From Pseudodesulfovibrio portus (GTDB taxonomy: Bacteria > Desulfobacterota > Desulfovibrionia > Desulfovibrionales > Desulfovibrionaceae), in assembly GCF_026000375.1 (NCBI RefSeq), contig NZ_AP026708.1:1924501-1988500 (forward strand): a DNA stretch of 64,000 bases, written 5' to 3'. Of the stretch, positions 52,305 through 59,692 are shown piece after piece. The notes under the pieces were generated by a model that was not told the DNA's origin, made no database searches, and saw nothing but the letters and a program-made list of their open reading frames with translations. The translations under genes and the position numbers were made by a program. The stretch's first letter is position 1, and each line of letters starts with the position of its first letter.

Positions 52305-53648
52305 ATGAGCATCCCGGTTTTCAATTGCAAAAACGCGGACGACGTGATGAAGGCGGTCAAGGATTACGACATCAGCTTCATCCAATACTGGTTCGTGGAC
52401 ATCCTCGGCACATTGAAGAGCTTCCAGATCACGCCCAACGAGCTTGAGGCGTCCTTTGAGGAAGGCATGGGCTTTGACGGCTCCTCCATTCTCGGGTTCT
52501 GCCGCATCGACGAGTCCGACATGGTGGCCATGCCCGATCCGACCACCTTCCAGGTCTGCTCCTGGCGGCCGTCCGAGCGCCCGGTGGCGCGCATGTTCTG
52601 CGACGTGGTCAACCCCGACGGCACGCCGTTCGAGGCCGATTCCCGCTATGTGCTCAAGAAGGTCATGGGCCAGGCCGCAGAGAAGGGCTACACCTTCTAC
52701 GTGGGCCCCGAGCTCGAGTTCTTCCTCTTTGCCGACGACCAGGACACCGAGATTCTGGACGCGGGCGGCTACTTCGACGCCCCGCCGCTGGATCTGGGCA
52801 ACAACATCCGCCGCGACATCATCTTCGCCCTGGACGCCATGGGCATCCAGGTGGAGTACTCCCACCACGAGGTGGCCCCGTCCCAGCACGAGATCGACCT
52901 GCGCTACCAGGAAGGCATGAAGATGGCCGACACGGCCATGACCTACCGGGTGGTGGTCAAGGAGACCGCCCGCAAGCACGGCTGCTACGGCACCTTCATG
53001 CCCAAGCCCATCTTCGGCGAGAACGGCTCCGGCATGCACGTGCACCAGTCCCTGTTCAAGAACGGCCGCAACGTGTTCTACGACGCCGGCGACGAATACC
53101 ACCTGTCCGCCGAGGGCAAGTCCTACATCGCGGGCATCCTCAAGCACGCGCCCGAGTTCGTGGCCGTGACCAACCAGTGGGTCAACTCCTACAAGCGTCT
53201 CGTGCCCGGTTACGAGGCCCCGGTCTACATCGCCTGGGCCCGGCGCAACCGTTCGGCCCTGGTCCGCGTGCCCATGTACAAGCCCGGCAAGGAGAACGCC
53301 ACCCGCATGGAACTGCGCTGCCCGGACCCGGCGGCCAACCCCTACCTCTGCTTCGCGGTCCAGCTGGCCGCAGGCCTCAGGGGCATGGAGGAGAACTACG
53401 TCCTGGCCGACCCGGTCGAAGAGGACATCTTCTCCATGAACGACCGCCAGCTCAGGCGCAACAAGATCAAGGCCCTGCCCGGCTCCCTGTACGAGGCCGC
53501 CATATCCCTGCAGAAATCCAGGTTCATGAGGGATGTACTCGGCGAACACCTGCACACCGCCCTGGTGGAGAACAAGCTCGCCGAATGGGACGAGTACCGC
53601 ACCCAGGTCACCGAATACGAACTGGACAAGTACCTGCCGATTCTGTAG
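52305..53648 (+). CDS. glnA: Glutamine synthetase, type I (GSI-alpha-like)
   Basis: A 447-aa glutamine synthetase, the central ammonium-assimilating enzyme, acting as a cytoplasmic dodecamer. Signatures are GFDGSSILGFCRIDESDM, the ATP-site KPIFGENGSGMHVHQSLFK and RVPMYKPGKENATRMELRCP. The usual adenylylation site sequence (NLYDL-type tyrosine) is not present: the corresponding region is EEDIFSMNDRQLRRNKIKAL, followed by PGSLYEAAISLQ. This fits the GSI-alpha class, controlled by feedback inhibition instead of adenylylation. GGAGGGAGA precedes the ATG. A strong terminator follows. Confidence 0.95.
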   Translation: MSIPVFNCKNADDVMKAVKDYDISFIQYWFVDILGTLKSFQITPNELEASFEEGMGFDGSSILGFCRIDESDMVAMPDPTTFQVCSWRPSERPVARMFCDVVNPDGTPFEADSRYVLKKVMGQAAEKGYTFYVGPELEFFLFADDQDTEILDAGGYFDAPPLDLGNNIRRDIIFALDAMGIQVEYSHHEVAPSQHEIDLRYQEGMKMADTAMTYRVVVKETARKHGCYGTFMPKPIFGENGSGMHVHQSLFKNGRNVFYDAGDEYHLSAEGKSYIAGILKHAPEFVAVTNQWVNSYKRLVPGYEAPVYIAWARRNRSALVRVPMYKPGKENATRMELRCPDPAANPYLCFAVQLAAGLRGMEENYVLADPVEEDIFSMNDRQLRRNKIKALPGSLYEAAISLQKSRFMRDVLGEHLHTALVENKLAEWDEYRTQVTEYELDKYLPIL

Positions 53649-53674
53649 GCGGCTTACGGGAACAGGCTTTACGG

Positions 53675-53708
53675 CCCGATCCGGCTCTCTGCCGGATCGG
53701 GTTTTTTT
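53675..53708 (+). terminator. Terminator of glnA
   Basis: Perfect 11-bp arms (CCCGATCCGGC at 53675-53685; complement at 53691-53701), loop TCTCT, followed by TTTTTTT. Confidence 0.93.
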
Positions 53709-53888
53709 GTCTCCGGCCTTGCCTTTTTTCCGACCTCAAGAGGCCTGATTCGGGGGGATGCCCGTCCCCCTGTCAAGCGCTAATTTTATCCTATAGCCTG
53801 TTTTCACTATACATTCATTCGCAAAACCCGGTTTCGGCGAAAACCCGGGGTAGACTCCTCCCAAACAAACCAAAGGAGGTTTTTTGTT

Positions 53889-54173
53889 ATGGGAGGATCC
53901 GCATCGTTGATTTCAACCGTGTTTTCGACCGTCATGGGCATGTCCCGGGAAAAGGACGGCTCCGGCAGTCTTGAAAAGGAGCGCGCCGCCCGCGAGGCGG
54001 AGCAGGAGCAACAGGAGGCCGAGGACCGCAAGCGCGACCGCGCCAAGATCACCGAGGCCCGCGAACTGGAGGAGAAACGCAAGCGCAGCTCGCTGCTCGC
54101 CCAGGGCGCGGCATCGCTGGTCGAGGAACCGGAAGTGGCCGCCGCCAAGCTCAAGAACAAGCTGGGAGAGTAG
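53889..54173 (+). CDS. Small coiled-coil phage protein upstream of portal
   Basis: A 94-aa protein with a short N-terminal hydrophobic part (GGSASLISTVFSTVMGMSRE) followed by a long charged helix (KERAAREAEQEQQEAEDRKR and on). AAAGGAGG sits 9 bp before the ATG at 53889. The portal gene starts one base after its stop. No known function; proteins of this shape precede portal genes in some podoviruses, so a virion-assembly role is an inference. Confidence 0.72.
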   Translation: MGGSASLISTVFSTVMGMSREKDGSGSLEKERAAREAEQEQQEAEDRKRDRAKITEARELEEKRKRSSLLAQGAASLVEEPEVAAAKLKNKLGE

Positions 54174-54174
54174 C

Positions 54175-55893
54175 ATGGAACATCAGGAACTTGCCAAATC
54201 CCTGCTCACCCGGTTCAAGGGGCTTGAGGAGGCCCGGCAGCCCTGGGTGCCTGCCTGGCAGGAGCTGACCGAGTACATGCTGCCGAGAAAAAACAGCTTC
54301 GCCTCGACGTCCGGCACGATCTCCTTCCGGGGCCGTGCCAGTGATTCGCGCATCTTCGACTCCACGCCCCTGCACGCCCTGGAGCTGCTGGCTTCGTCGC
54401 TGGGCGGCCTGCTGACCAACCCGGCCATGCCGTGGTTCGACGTGGCCGTGAAGGACCGCGCCCTGGCCGACTCGGCCGAGGTTCGCGGTTTCCTGCAGGA
54501 CGCCCGGCAGCGCATGGTGGCGGTCTTCAACGCCGAGGACACCGGGTTTCAGACCCATGTTCACGAGCTGTACCTCGACATCGTCCTGCTCGGAACGGCG
54601 GTCATGTACGTGGAGTCCGACGTTTCCACCATGGTCAGGTTCTCCACCCGGCCCCTGGGCGAGGTGTATGTTGCCGAATCCGCACGCGGCCATGTGGACA
54701 CCGTGTACCGCAAGTACGAGGTGTCGGCCCGCCAGGCGGTCCAGGAGTGGGGCGCGGGCTGCTCCGAGGAGACGCTCCGCAAGGCCGAGGACAAGCCCGA
54801 GGACAAGGTCGAGATCCTGCACGCGGTGTTCCCGCGCACGGATCGCGACCCGAGCGGCTTCGGGGTGGCCAACTTCCCCTACGCCAGCGTGTACCTTGAG
54901 GTGAAGGCGGACCGCATCGTCGAGGAGTCCGGGTATCTCGAGATGCCGTACATGGTGCCGCGCTGGGCCAAGGCGGCGGGCGAGATATACGGGCGCGGCC
55001 CGGGGCAGACGGCCCTGTCCGACACCCGCGTGCTCAACGCCATGGCCCGGACCGCGCTCATGGCCGCCGAGAAGATGGCCGACCCGCCGCTCATGGTGCC
55101 GGACGACGGCTTCCTTGGCCCGGTGCGTTCCGGTCCCGGCGGGCTGTCCTACTTCCGCGCCGGGTCGTCCGACCGCATCCAGGCCCTGCCCGTGAACGTG
55201 GACCTGCACGCCACCGAGGAGATGATGAACCAGCGCCGCGAGTCCATCCGGCGCATCTTCATGGGCGACCAGCTCACAGCCGAAGGCCCTGCGGTCACGG
55301 CCACCGAGGCGGTCATCCGGCAGGCCGAGAAAATGCGCGTGCTCGGCCCGGTCCTGGGCAGGCTCCAGACCGAATTCCTGAGCCCGCTCATCAAGCGCGT
55401 CTTCCGCATCATGCTGCGCTCCGGCGCGCTGCCCGCCTTCCCGGAAGGGCTGACCCCGGACGACCTGGAGGTGCGCTACACCTCCCCGGTCGCCCGCGCC
55501 CAGAAACAGTACGAGGCCCAGGGGCTGGCCCAGGTCATGGAGTACCTGAGCCCCCTGGTGGGCAGCGGCGACGCATTCGGCATCATGGACAACTTCGACA
55601 CCGACCGGGTGGCCCGGCACGTGGCCGAGCTGTTCAATACCCCGTCGGACTACCTCAAGCCCGAGGACGCCGTGGCCTCCGCCCGCGAGGGAAAACAACA
55701 GGCCGCCTCTGCCGCGCAGACCGCCTCGACCGTGGCCAATGCGGCGGCCATCGCCAAGACCCTCTCCGAGGCCTACACGGACCGGCCCAACGTGCTCACC
55801 GACATATGGGGCATGCTGGCGGGCGGACAGGTCGAATCCCGCGAAGCCGCCCTCGGGCAGCCCGAACCCGGGCAGGAGGCGTCCCATGCCTGA
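54175..55893 (+). CDS. Phage portal (head-to-tail connector) protein
   Basis: A 572-aa podovirus-type portal protein forming the dodecameric ring through which DNA enters the capsid. N-terminal LLTRFKGLEEARQPWVPAWQ and ELTEYMLPRKNSFAS match the Head-tail connector family (Pfam PF12236); later GRGPGQTALSDTRVLNAMAR, PVNVDLHATEEMMNQRRESI and FMGDQLTAEGPAVTATEAVI are typical. The C-terminal tail is Ala-rich. The ATG at 54175 follows a GGGAGAG. It overlaps the next gene by 8 bp. The frame is intact. Confidence 0.85.
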   Translation: MEHQELAKSLLTRFKGLEEARQPWVPAWQELTEYMLPRKNSFASTSGTISFRGRASDSRIFDSTPLHALELLASSLGGLLTNPAMPWFDVAVKDRALADSAEVRGFLQDARQRMVAVFNAEDTGFQTHVHELYLDIVLLGTAVMYVESDVSTMVRFSTRPLGEVYVAESARGHVDTVYRKYEVSARQAVQEWGAGCSEETLRKAEDKPEDKVEILHAVFPRTDRDPSGFGVANFPYASVYLEVKADRIVEESGYLEMPYMVPRWAKAAGEIYGRGPGQTALSDTRVLNAMARTALMAAEKMADPPLMVPDDGFLGPVRSGPGGLSYFRAGSSDRIQALPVNVDLHATEEMMNQRRESIRRIFMGDQLTAEGPAVTATEAVIRQAEKMRVLGPVLGRLQTEFLSPLIKRVFRIMLRSGALPAFPEGLTPDDLEVRYTSPVARAQKQYEAQGLAQVMEYLSPLVGSGDAFGIMDNFDTDRVARHVAELFNTPSDYLKPEDAVASAREGKQQAASAAQTASTVANAAAIAKTLSEAYTDRPNVLTDIWGMLAGGQVESREAALGQPEPGQEASHA

Positions 55894-56116
55894 CCACAAC
55901 CCCCTGGAACTGCACCGCGCCTACAGGCGGCTCTTCGATTGCGCGGACGGGCGGACCGTCATGGCCGACCTGGAACAGCGGGGGTGCTTTTCGCGCTCCT
56001 CCTTTTCCACCGACAAGGGCCGCACCGCCTTCAACGAGGGCCGCAGGTCCCTGGTGCTGCACGTCAAGCACATGATCGACGAAACCAACTTCATCACAAA
56101 GGAGAATGAACGATGA
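55886..56116 (+). CDS. Bbp19-like phage protein
   Basis: A 76-aa protein with LELHRAYRRLFDCADGRTVM, the GRRSLVLHVKHMID tail and an AF/GR spacing that resembles the small Bbp19-type protein placed after portal in podoviruses such as Bordetella BPP-1. It overlaps the portal end by 8 bp and the next gene by 4 bp (ATGA), so it is translationally coupled to both. Precise role in virions is unknown. Confidence 0.68.
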   Translation: MPDHNPLELHRAYRRLFDCADGRTVMADLEQRGCFSRSSFSTDKGRTAFNEGRRSLVLHVKHMIDETNFITKENER

Positions 56117-56946
56117 CCAAGAATACCGAACAGTGGCAGATGACCCTTCCCGAGGACTGGACCGTGATGCATCCGGGCGACGACGGCGTGGAGACCGAGA
56201 TTCCGCTGCGCGACCACCCGGCGCTGGCGAAATACGCTTCCAAGGACGAGGCCGTGAAGGCCCTGGTCCACGCCCAGCGCATGCTCGGCAAGACGCCTGA
56301 GGGCTACCTGCGCGTGCCCGGCGAGGACGAGGGGCCCGAGGAGATGGCCGCCTTGTACGCCGCCCTTGGCCGCCCGGACAAGGCCGACGGGTACGAGCTG
56401 CCGGACATGGACCTGCCCGAGGGGTTCGAGGTGCGCGAGGAAGTGATCAACGGCCTCAGGGAAAAGGCGCATGAACTGGGTCTGAATCCCAGGCAGGTGG
56501 CCGGGCTGTACGAGTGGTTCATGCCCCTGGCCATGGATGCCCACCACGGGCTGGAATCCGAGGCAGCGGGTCTGCGTCAGGCCGAGCTGGACGCCCTGCG
56601 TTCCGTTCATCGCGGCGACACTCCGGCCATGCTGGACAAGGCCATGCGCGCTGCCGAGGCCATCGGCGGCGACGAGTTGCTGGCCGTGCTGGACAGGACC
56701 AACGCGGGCAACCACGCCGCAGTGATCAACGCCTTTGCCAAGCTCGCGCCCATGGTCCTGGAGGGCGGCCTGCGCGGATCGGCCCGCGCCTGGGGCGAAG
56801 ACCTGTCCCTGGAGCGGCTGCGCGAAATGATGCGCGACCCGCGTTTTTCCGACCCGTCCCGACGCGACAAGGAGTTCGTGAAAAAGGTCAACCAGGGCTT
56901 CGAGGCCCTTTATCCCGGCGATTACGTCCCCGGCAGCCGCCTTTAA
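56113..56946 (+). CDS. Putative phage scaffold / capsid assembly protein
   Basis: A 277-aa acidic, mostly helical protein: HPALAKYASKDEAVKALVHA, MLGKTPEGYLRVPGEDEGPE, EVREEVINGLREKAHELGLN. The N-terminal pattern with a short repeat-like GK/P segment (AQRMLGKTPEGYLRVP) and the position after Bbp19 match podovirus scaffolding proteins. It starts in an ATGA overlap. The capsid gene that should follow is missing. Confidence 0.7.
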   Translation: MTKNTEQWQMTLPEDWTVMHPGDDGVETEIPLRDHPALAKYASKDEAVKALVHAQRMLGKTPEGYLRVPGEDEGPEEMAALYAALGRPDKADGYELPDMDLPEGFEVREEVINGLREKAHELGLNPRQVAGLYEWFMPLAMDAHHGLESEAAGLRQAELDALRSVHRGDTPAMLDKAMRAAEAIGGDELLAVLDRTNAGNHAAVINAFAKLAPMVLEGGLRGSARAWGEDLSLERLREMMRDPRFSDPSRRDKEFVKKVNQGFEALYPGDYVPGSRL

Positions 56947-57319
56947 CGGCTCCGGCAAAACAGCGGGCCGGGGTTTTACCCTTTTCCCCCGGCCCGCACC
57001 ACAAGGAGGGCAGGGAAGTTTCCCTGAACCACGACTACGGGGAGGAAAACAAGCCGGGCGAAAAGTTGGACAGATCGATTGTCCCAGCCAGGCCCAGGCA
57101 TGATGCCGATGGACGCCAAACAATGGAAATGCGTCCAGAGGATCGCGAAAAGGGTAAGCCCGTGCCCTTGCCGCATCGCAAGGACGAAAAGTCTCAAATC
57201 CTCCGTTGAAAAGTAAAAATGTAAGGCGTATGTATCCCGAGAACATCCGGGGTCCGGGTCCTTGCACGGGGCTTTGACGCAGTGCGCGGACGTGTCGCAA
57301 CACTATCCAAGGAGGCCGA
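56947..57319 (+). other. Gene-free decayed phage tail of the head module
   Basis: 373 bp without a supported gene. Contains a perfect 11-bp hairpin GCGGGCCGGGG / CCCCGGCCCGC (56963-56973 and 56987-56997), then ACAAGGAGGG (ribosome-site-like) at 57001-57010 with no start codon after it, and a 16-bp inverted repeat CAGGGAA-GT-TTCCCTG (57011-57026). The rest up to the GTG at 57320 looks like degraded sequence. A short hydrophobic minus-strand frame (56976-57197) is not supported. Confidence 0.55.
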
Positions 57320-58144
57320 GTGGGCTACGCCAGGGTTTGCCTGATCATATTGGGTGCCGTCATCGCGGGCACAACCATCCAGAACGGGGAGTTTTTCGCC
57401 CGTGGTTATTTTTCCCACCTGCTGCCCATGCTCCTGGTGTGCAGCGCCGCCTTCACCGTGCTTCGGCCCGAGCGGCCCATCCGGCTCGCCCTGGTCTTCT
57501 GGCAACTGGCCGCGGCCATCATCCTCAGCGCCGGGCTGGAGCTCGCCTTCTCCATGTACAAGCGCATGCCCTTTGACGAGAACGGCGTCATCACCCTGCT
57601 TTCGGTGTGCCAGCTTCTGGTCATCGCCTTCATCTCCTTTGCCGTCTGGAAACTGCGCAACGGTCCAGGCCCCATCCGCTGGAAGGACAAGAGCCTCATC
57701 TGGCTGATCATGGGCGTGGGTTTCGTGTTCCTGGCCCTGGACGAAAAAGTGTTGATCCACGAAGGTCTGGACCGTTCCTTCCACAAGCTCGCGCACATGA
57801 AGGAAACCGGCTGGACCAGCCGTCTGGACGACCTCCTGGTGGGCGTCTACGGCATCATCGGCCTGGTGACCCTGTGGTTCTATTCCAAGGAAATGCTCCG
57901 CTTCCGCCGGTGCATCCTGTTGCTGGGCGCGGGCTTCGCCGCCCTGTTCATGTCCGTGAGCGCGGACGCATCGTCCAGCCGCCCCGACTTTTTCAACTGG
58001 CTCGTGGGCGAGCAGGGAGCCCCGCTCGTCCGCGAAATCGCGGAAGTGGTGGAGGAGGGCTGCAAGGTGCTGGCCGAGGCCCTGTTCCTGACCGGGTTCG
58101 CCTCGGCCCTGGCCGACGTCCGCAAGGGAATCCGGGACAAGTAA
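57320..58144 (+). CDS. Integral membrane protein of unknown function
   Basis: A 274-aa protein with about seven predicted transmembrane helices (VCLIILGAVIAGTTI, LLPMLLVCSAAFTVL, LALVFWQLAAAIILSAGLEL, and others). A conserved-looking loop EKVLIHEGLDRSFHKLAH with histidines lies near residue 140. The GTG at 57320 follows AAGGAGG by 5 bp. It sits 49 bp before rlmN. I do not recognise the family. Confidence 0.75.
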   Translation: MGYARVCLIILGAVIAGTTIQNGEFFARGYFSHLLPMLLVCSAAFTVLRPERPIRLALVFWQLAAAIILSAGLELAFSMYKRMPFDENGVITLLSVCQLLVIAFISFAVWKLRNGPGPIRWKDKSLIWLIMGVGFVFLALDEKVLIHEGLDRSFHKLAHMKETGWTSRLDDLLVGVYGIIGLVTLWFYSKEMLRFRRCILLLGAGFAALFMSVSADASSSRPDFFNWLVGEQGAPLVREIAEVVEEGCKVLAEALFLTGFASALADVRKGIRDK

Positions 58145-58193
58145 CGGTCGCCCGGCTTGACATGGCTGCCCGGAGCGGACACAAGGGGCACGC

Positions 58194-59228
58194 ATGCAAA
58201 ATCTCATCGAACTGACAAAGAACGATCTCGAAGCGTTCGTTGCCGAGGATCTCAAGGAGCCCCGCTTCCGGGCCGAGCAGATCTGGCAGTGGCTGTGGCA
58301 GAAGCGCGTCCGTTCCATCGACGCCATGACCAACCTGTCCAAGCCGTTGCGCGAAAAGGTCATGTCCATGGCCGCCATCGCCTGGCCCGAGATCGCCAAG
58401 GTCGCCCAAAGCAAGGACGGGACCATCAAGTTCCTGCTGCGCATGGGCGACGGCGCGCTCATCGAGACCGTGCTCATCCCCATGCAGGACCGCTACTCCC
58501 AGTGTCTGTCCACCCAGGTGGGCTGCGCCATGGCCTGCACCTTCTGCAACACCGGCAAGCTCGGCTTCGAGCGCAACCTGACCTACGGCGAGATCATGGG
58601 CCAGATTCTCGTCGGGCGGCAATACCTGGAGGACCAGGGGATGAACCCGCTCAAGAACCTTGTGTTCATGGGCATGGGCGAGCCGCTGCTCAACCTCGAC
58701 AATCTCATAAAAGTGCTCACCGATCTGCCCTGCGAGCGCGGCCTGTCCCTGTCCTGGCGGCGGTCCATGGTCTCCACCGTGGGCTTCCCGGACAAGCTCA
58801 AGATTCTCGGCGACCTGGAAATCGCCCTGCCGGCCATCTCCCTGCACGCGCCCACCCAGGAGCTGCGCGCCAAAATCATGCCCAAGGCCGCCAAGGTCCA
58901 CCTCGACGACCTCATGGCCGCCCTCAAGGCCTACCCCATGCGCCCCCGCGAGCGGATCACCTTTGAATACCTGCTGCTCAAGGACGTCAACGACTCCCTG
59001 GAGCACGCCGACCAGCTCGCCCGGCTCATCGACCGCAGAAAGGGCAAGATCAACCTCATCGCCTACAACGCCACCGAGGGCATGCCCTACGACGCCCCGG
59101 AACGCGACAAGGTCGAAGCCTTTGAAAAACGCCTCTGGGATCACGGCCTCACCGCCTTCATCCGCCGCTCCATGGGTGCCGACATCAAAGCCGCCTGCGG
59201 CCAGCTCAAGGCCGAGGAAATGAAGTAG
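58194..59228 (+). CDS. rlmN: Dual-specificity 23S rRNA/tRNA adenine-C2 methyltransferase
   Basis: A 344-aa radical SAM methyltransferase acting on A2503 of 23S rRNA and A37 of some tRNAs. Cluster motif CAMACTFC gives Cys111, Cys115 and Cys118. The methyl-carrying cysteine corresponds to Cys335 near the C-terminus (GADIKAACGQL). N-terminal RAEQIWQWLWQKRVRSID, FMGMGEPLLNLDN and AISLHAPTQ are family-typical. A family-A repeat begins two bases after the stop. Confidence 0.95.
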   Translation: MQNLIELTKNDLEAFVAEDLKEPRFRAEQIWQWLWQKRVRSIDAMTNLSKPLREKVMSMAAIAWPEIAKVAQSKDGTIKFLLRMGDGALIETVLIPMQDRYSQCLSTQVGCAMACTFCNTGKLGFERNLTYGEIMGQILVGRQYLEDQGMNPLKNLVFMGMGEPLLNLDNLIKVLTDLPCERGLSLSWRRSMVSTVGFPDKLKILGDLEIALPAISLHAPTQELRAKIMPKAAKVHLDDLMAALKAYPMRPRERITFEYLLLKDVNDSLEHADQLARLIDRRKGKINLIAYNATEGMPYDAPERDKVEAFEKRLWDHGLTAFIRRSMGADIKAACGQLKAEEMK

Positions 59229-59230
59229 GA

Positions 59231-59357
59231 TTGCCTCCGGCGGCTGGGGGAAGGGGAAGGAAAAACCTTTCGAGAAAGGTCTTTCCTTCCCCTTCCCCCA
59301 GACCCCCATCCCCTTTCTTTTCCAAAGCTTTTTGTGTCGCCTGGCGGCGAGGGCTCT
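59231..59357 (+). repeat. Dispersed hairpin repeat, family A, copy 7
   Basis: GATTGCCTCCGGCGGCTGGG, a very long hairpin (GGGGGAAGGGGAAGGAAAAACC, loop TTTCGAGAAA, complement), GACCCCCATCCCC, CCAAAGCTTTTTG and CGCCTGGCGGCGAGGGCTC. It directly follows the rlmN stop. Confidence 0.8.
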
Positions 59358-59395
59358 TGGTTGTCGAAGAGCTTTGCCCAAGCACCAAGAGCGCC

Positions 59396-59416
59396 TTGGG
59401 TGGCAAAGCCACCCAA
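59396..59416. repeat. TTGGGTG hairpin repeat, family C, copy 3
   Basis: TTGGGTGGC (59396-59404) and GCCACCCAA (59408-59416), loop AAA. It lies between a family-A and a family-D element, as copy 2 does. The rest of 59417-59564 holds no supported gene. Confidence 0.55.
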
Positions 59417-59564
59417 CAGCGGGTTCTCGGCACCGTCCCGAATAAAAGTCTTTGGATAACGAAAACGGCGTCAATGAAGCAACACGCCGCGCTCTCCCAT
59501 CTTCCAATTCCCCGACCAATTATCTAGCTGCTTAAGCGAAGCGGAAAGCAGCCCGCACACAACG

Positions 59565-59683
59565 GCGTGAGGCTTGTGAGAGTGGGTCGAATGTGGATTT
59601 TATCCAGCGAAAATCACCGCAGGCGTAGCCGTCTACGGTGAGGATGGTTTTCGCTGGAAAAATTCGCAGGCGGCCCGCTATCG
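59565..59683 (-). repeat. ~120-bp dispersed repeat, family D, copy 2
   Basis: Inverted relative to copy 1. On the plus strand: GCGTGAGGCTTGTGAGAGTG, GGTCGAATGTGGATTTTATC, CACCGCAGGCGTAGCCGTCT, ACGGTGAGGAT, AAAAATTCGCAGGCGGCCCG. The blocks match 33331-33450 read backwards. It ends 9 bp before the stop codon of the GGDEF gene. Confidence 0.75.
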
Positions 59684-59692
59684 CAAGCCGGG

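Larger units (their letters stand above)
53889..57026 (+). mobile_element. Phage head-module remnant (podovirus-like)
   Basis: Four consecutive genes (53889, 54175, 55886, 56113) read as the head-assembly part of a podovirus genome: small coiled protein, portal, Bbp19-like protein and scaffold-like protein. They are spaced by overlaps or a single base. After the scaffold gene only a hairpin (56963-56997), a ribosome-site-like AAGGAGG and a CAGGGAA/TTCCCTG inverted repeat remain, with no capsid, terminase, tail or integrase. The host genes glnA and rlmN (with one membrane protein) flank it. All four frames are intact, so it may be domesticated or recently truncated. Confidence 0.7.

Noticed and set aside
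56976-57197. A 73-aa hydrophobic frame on the minus strand after the phage block
   Set aside because: No ribosome site and it spans the hairpin and decayed region; most likely chance.
53649-57319. Complete prophage with integrase and att sites
   Set aside because: No integrase, terminase, capsid, tail or lysis genes, no tRNA target and no flanking direct repeats were found.
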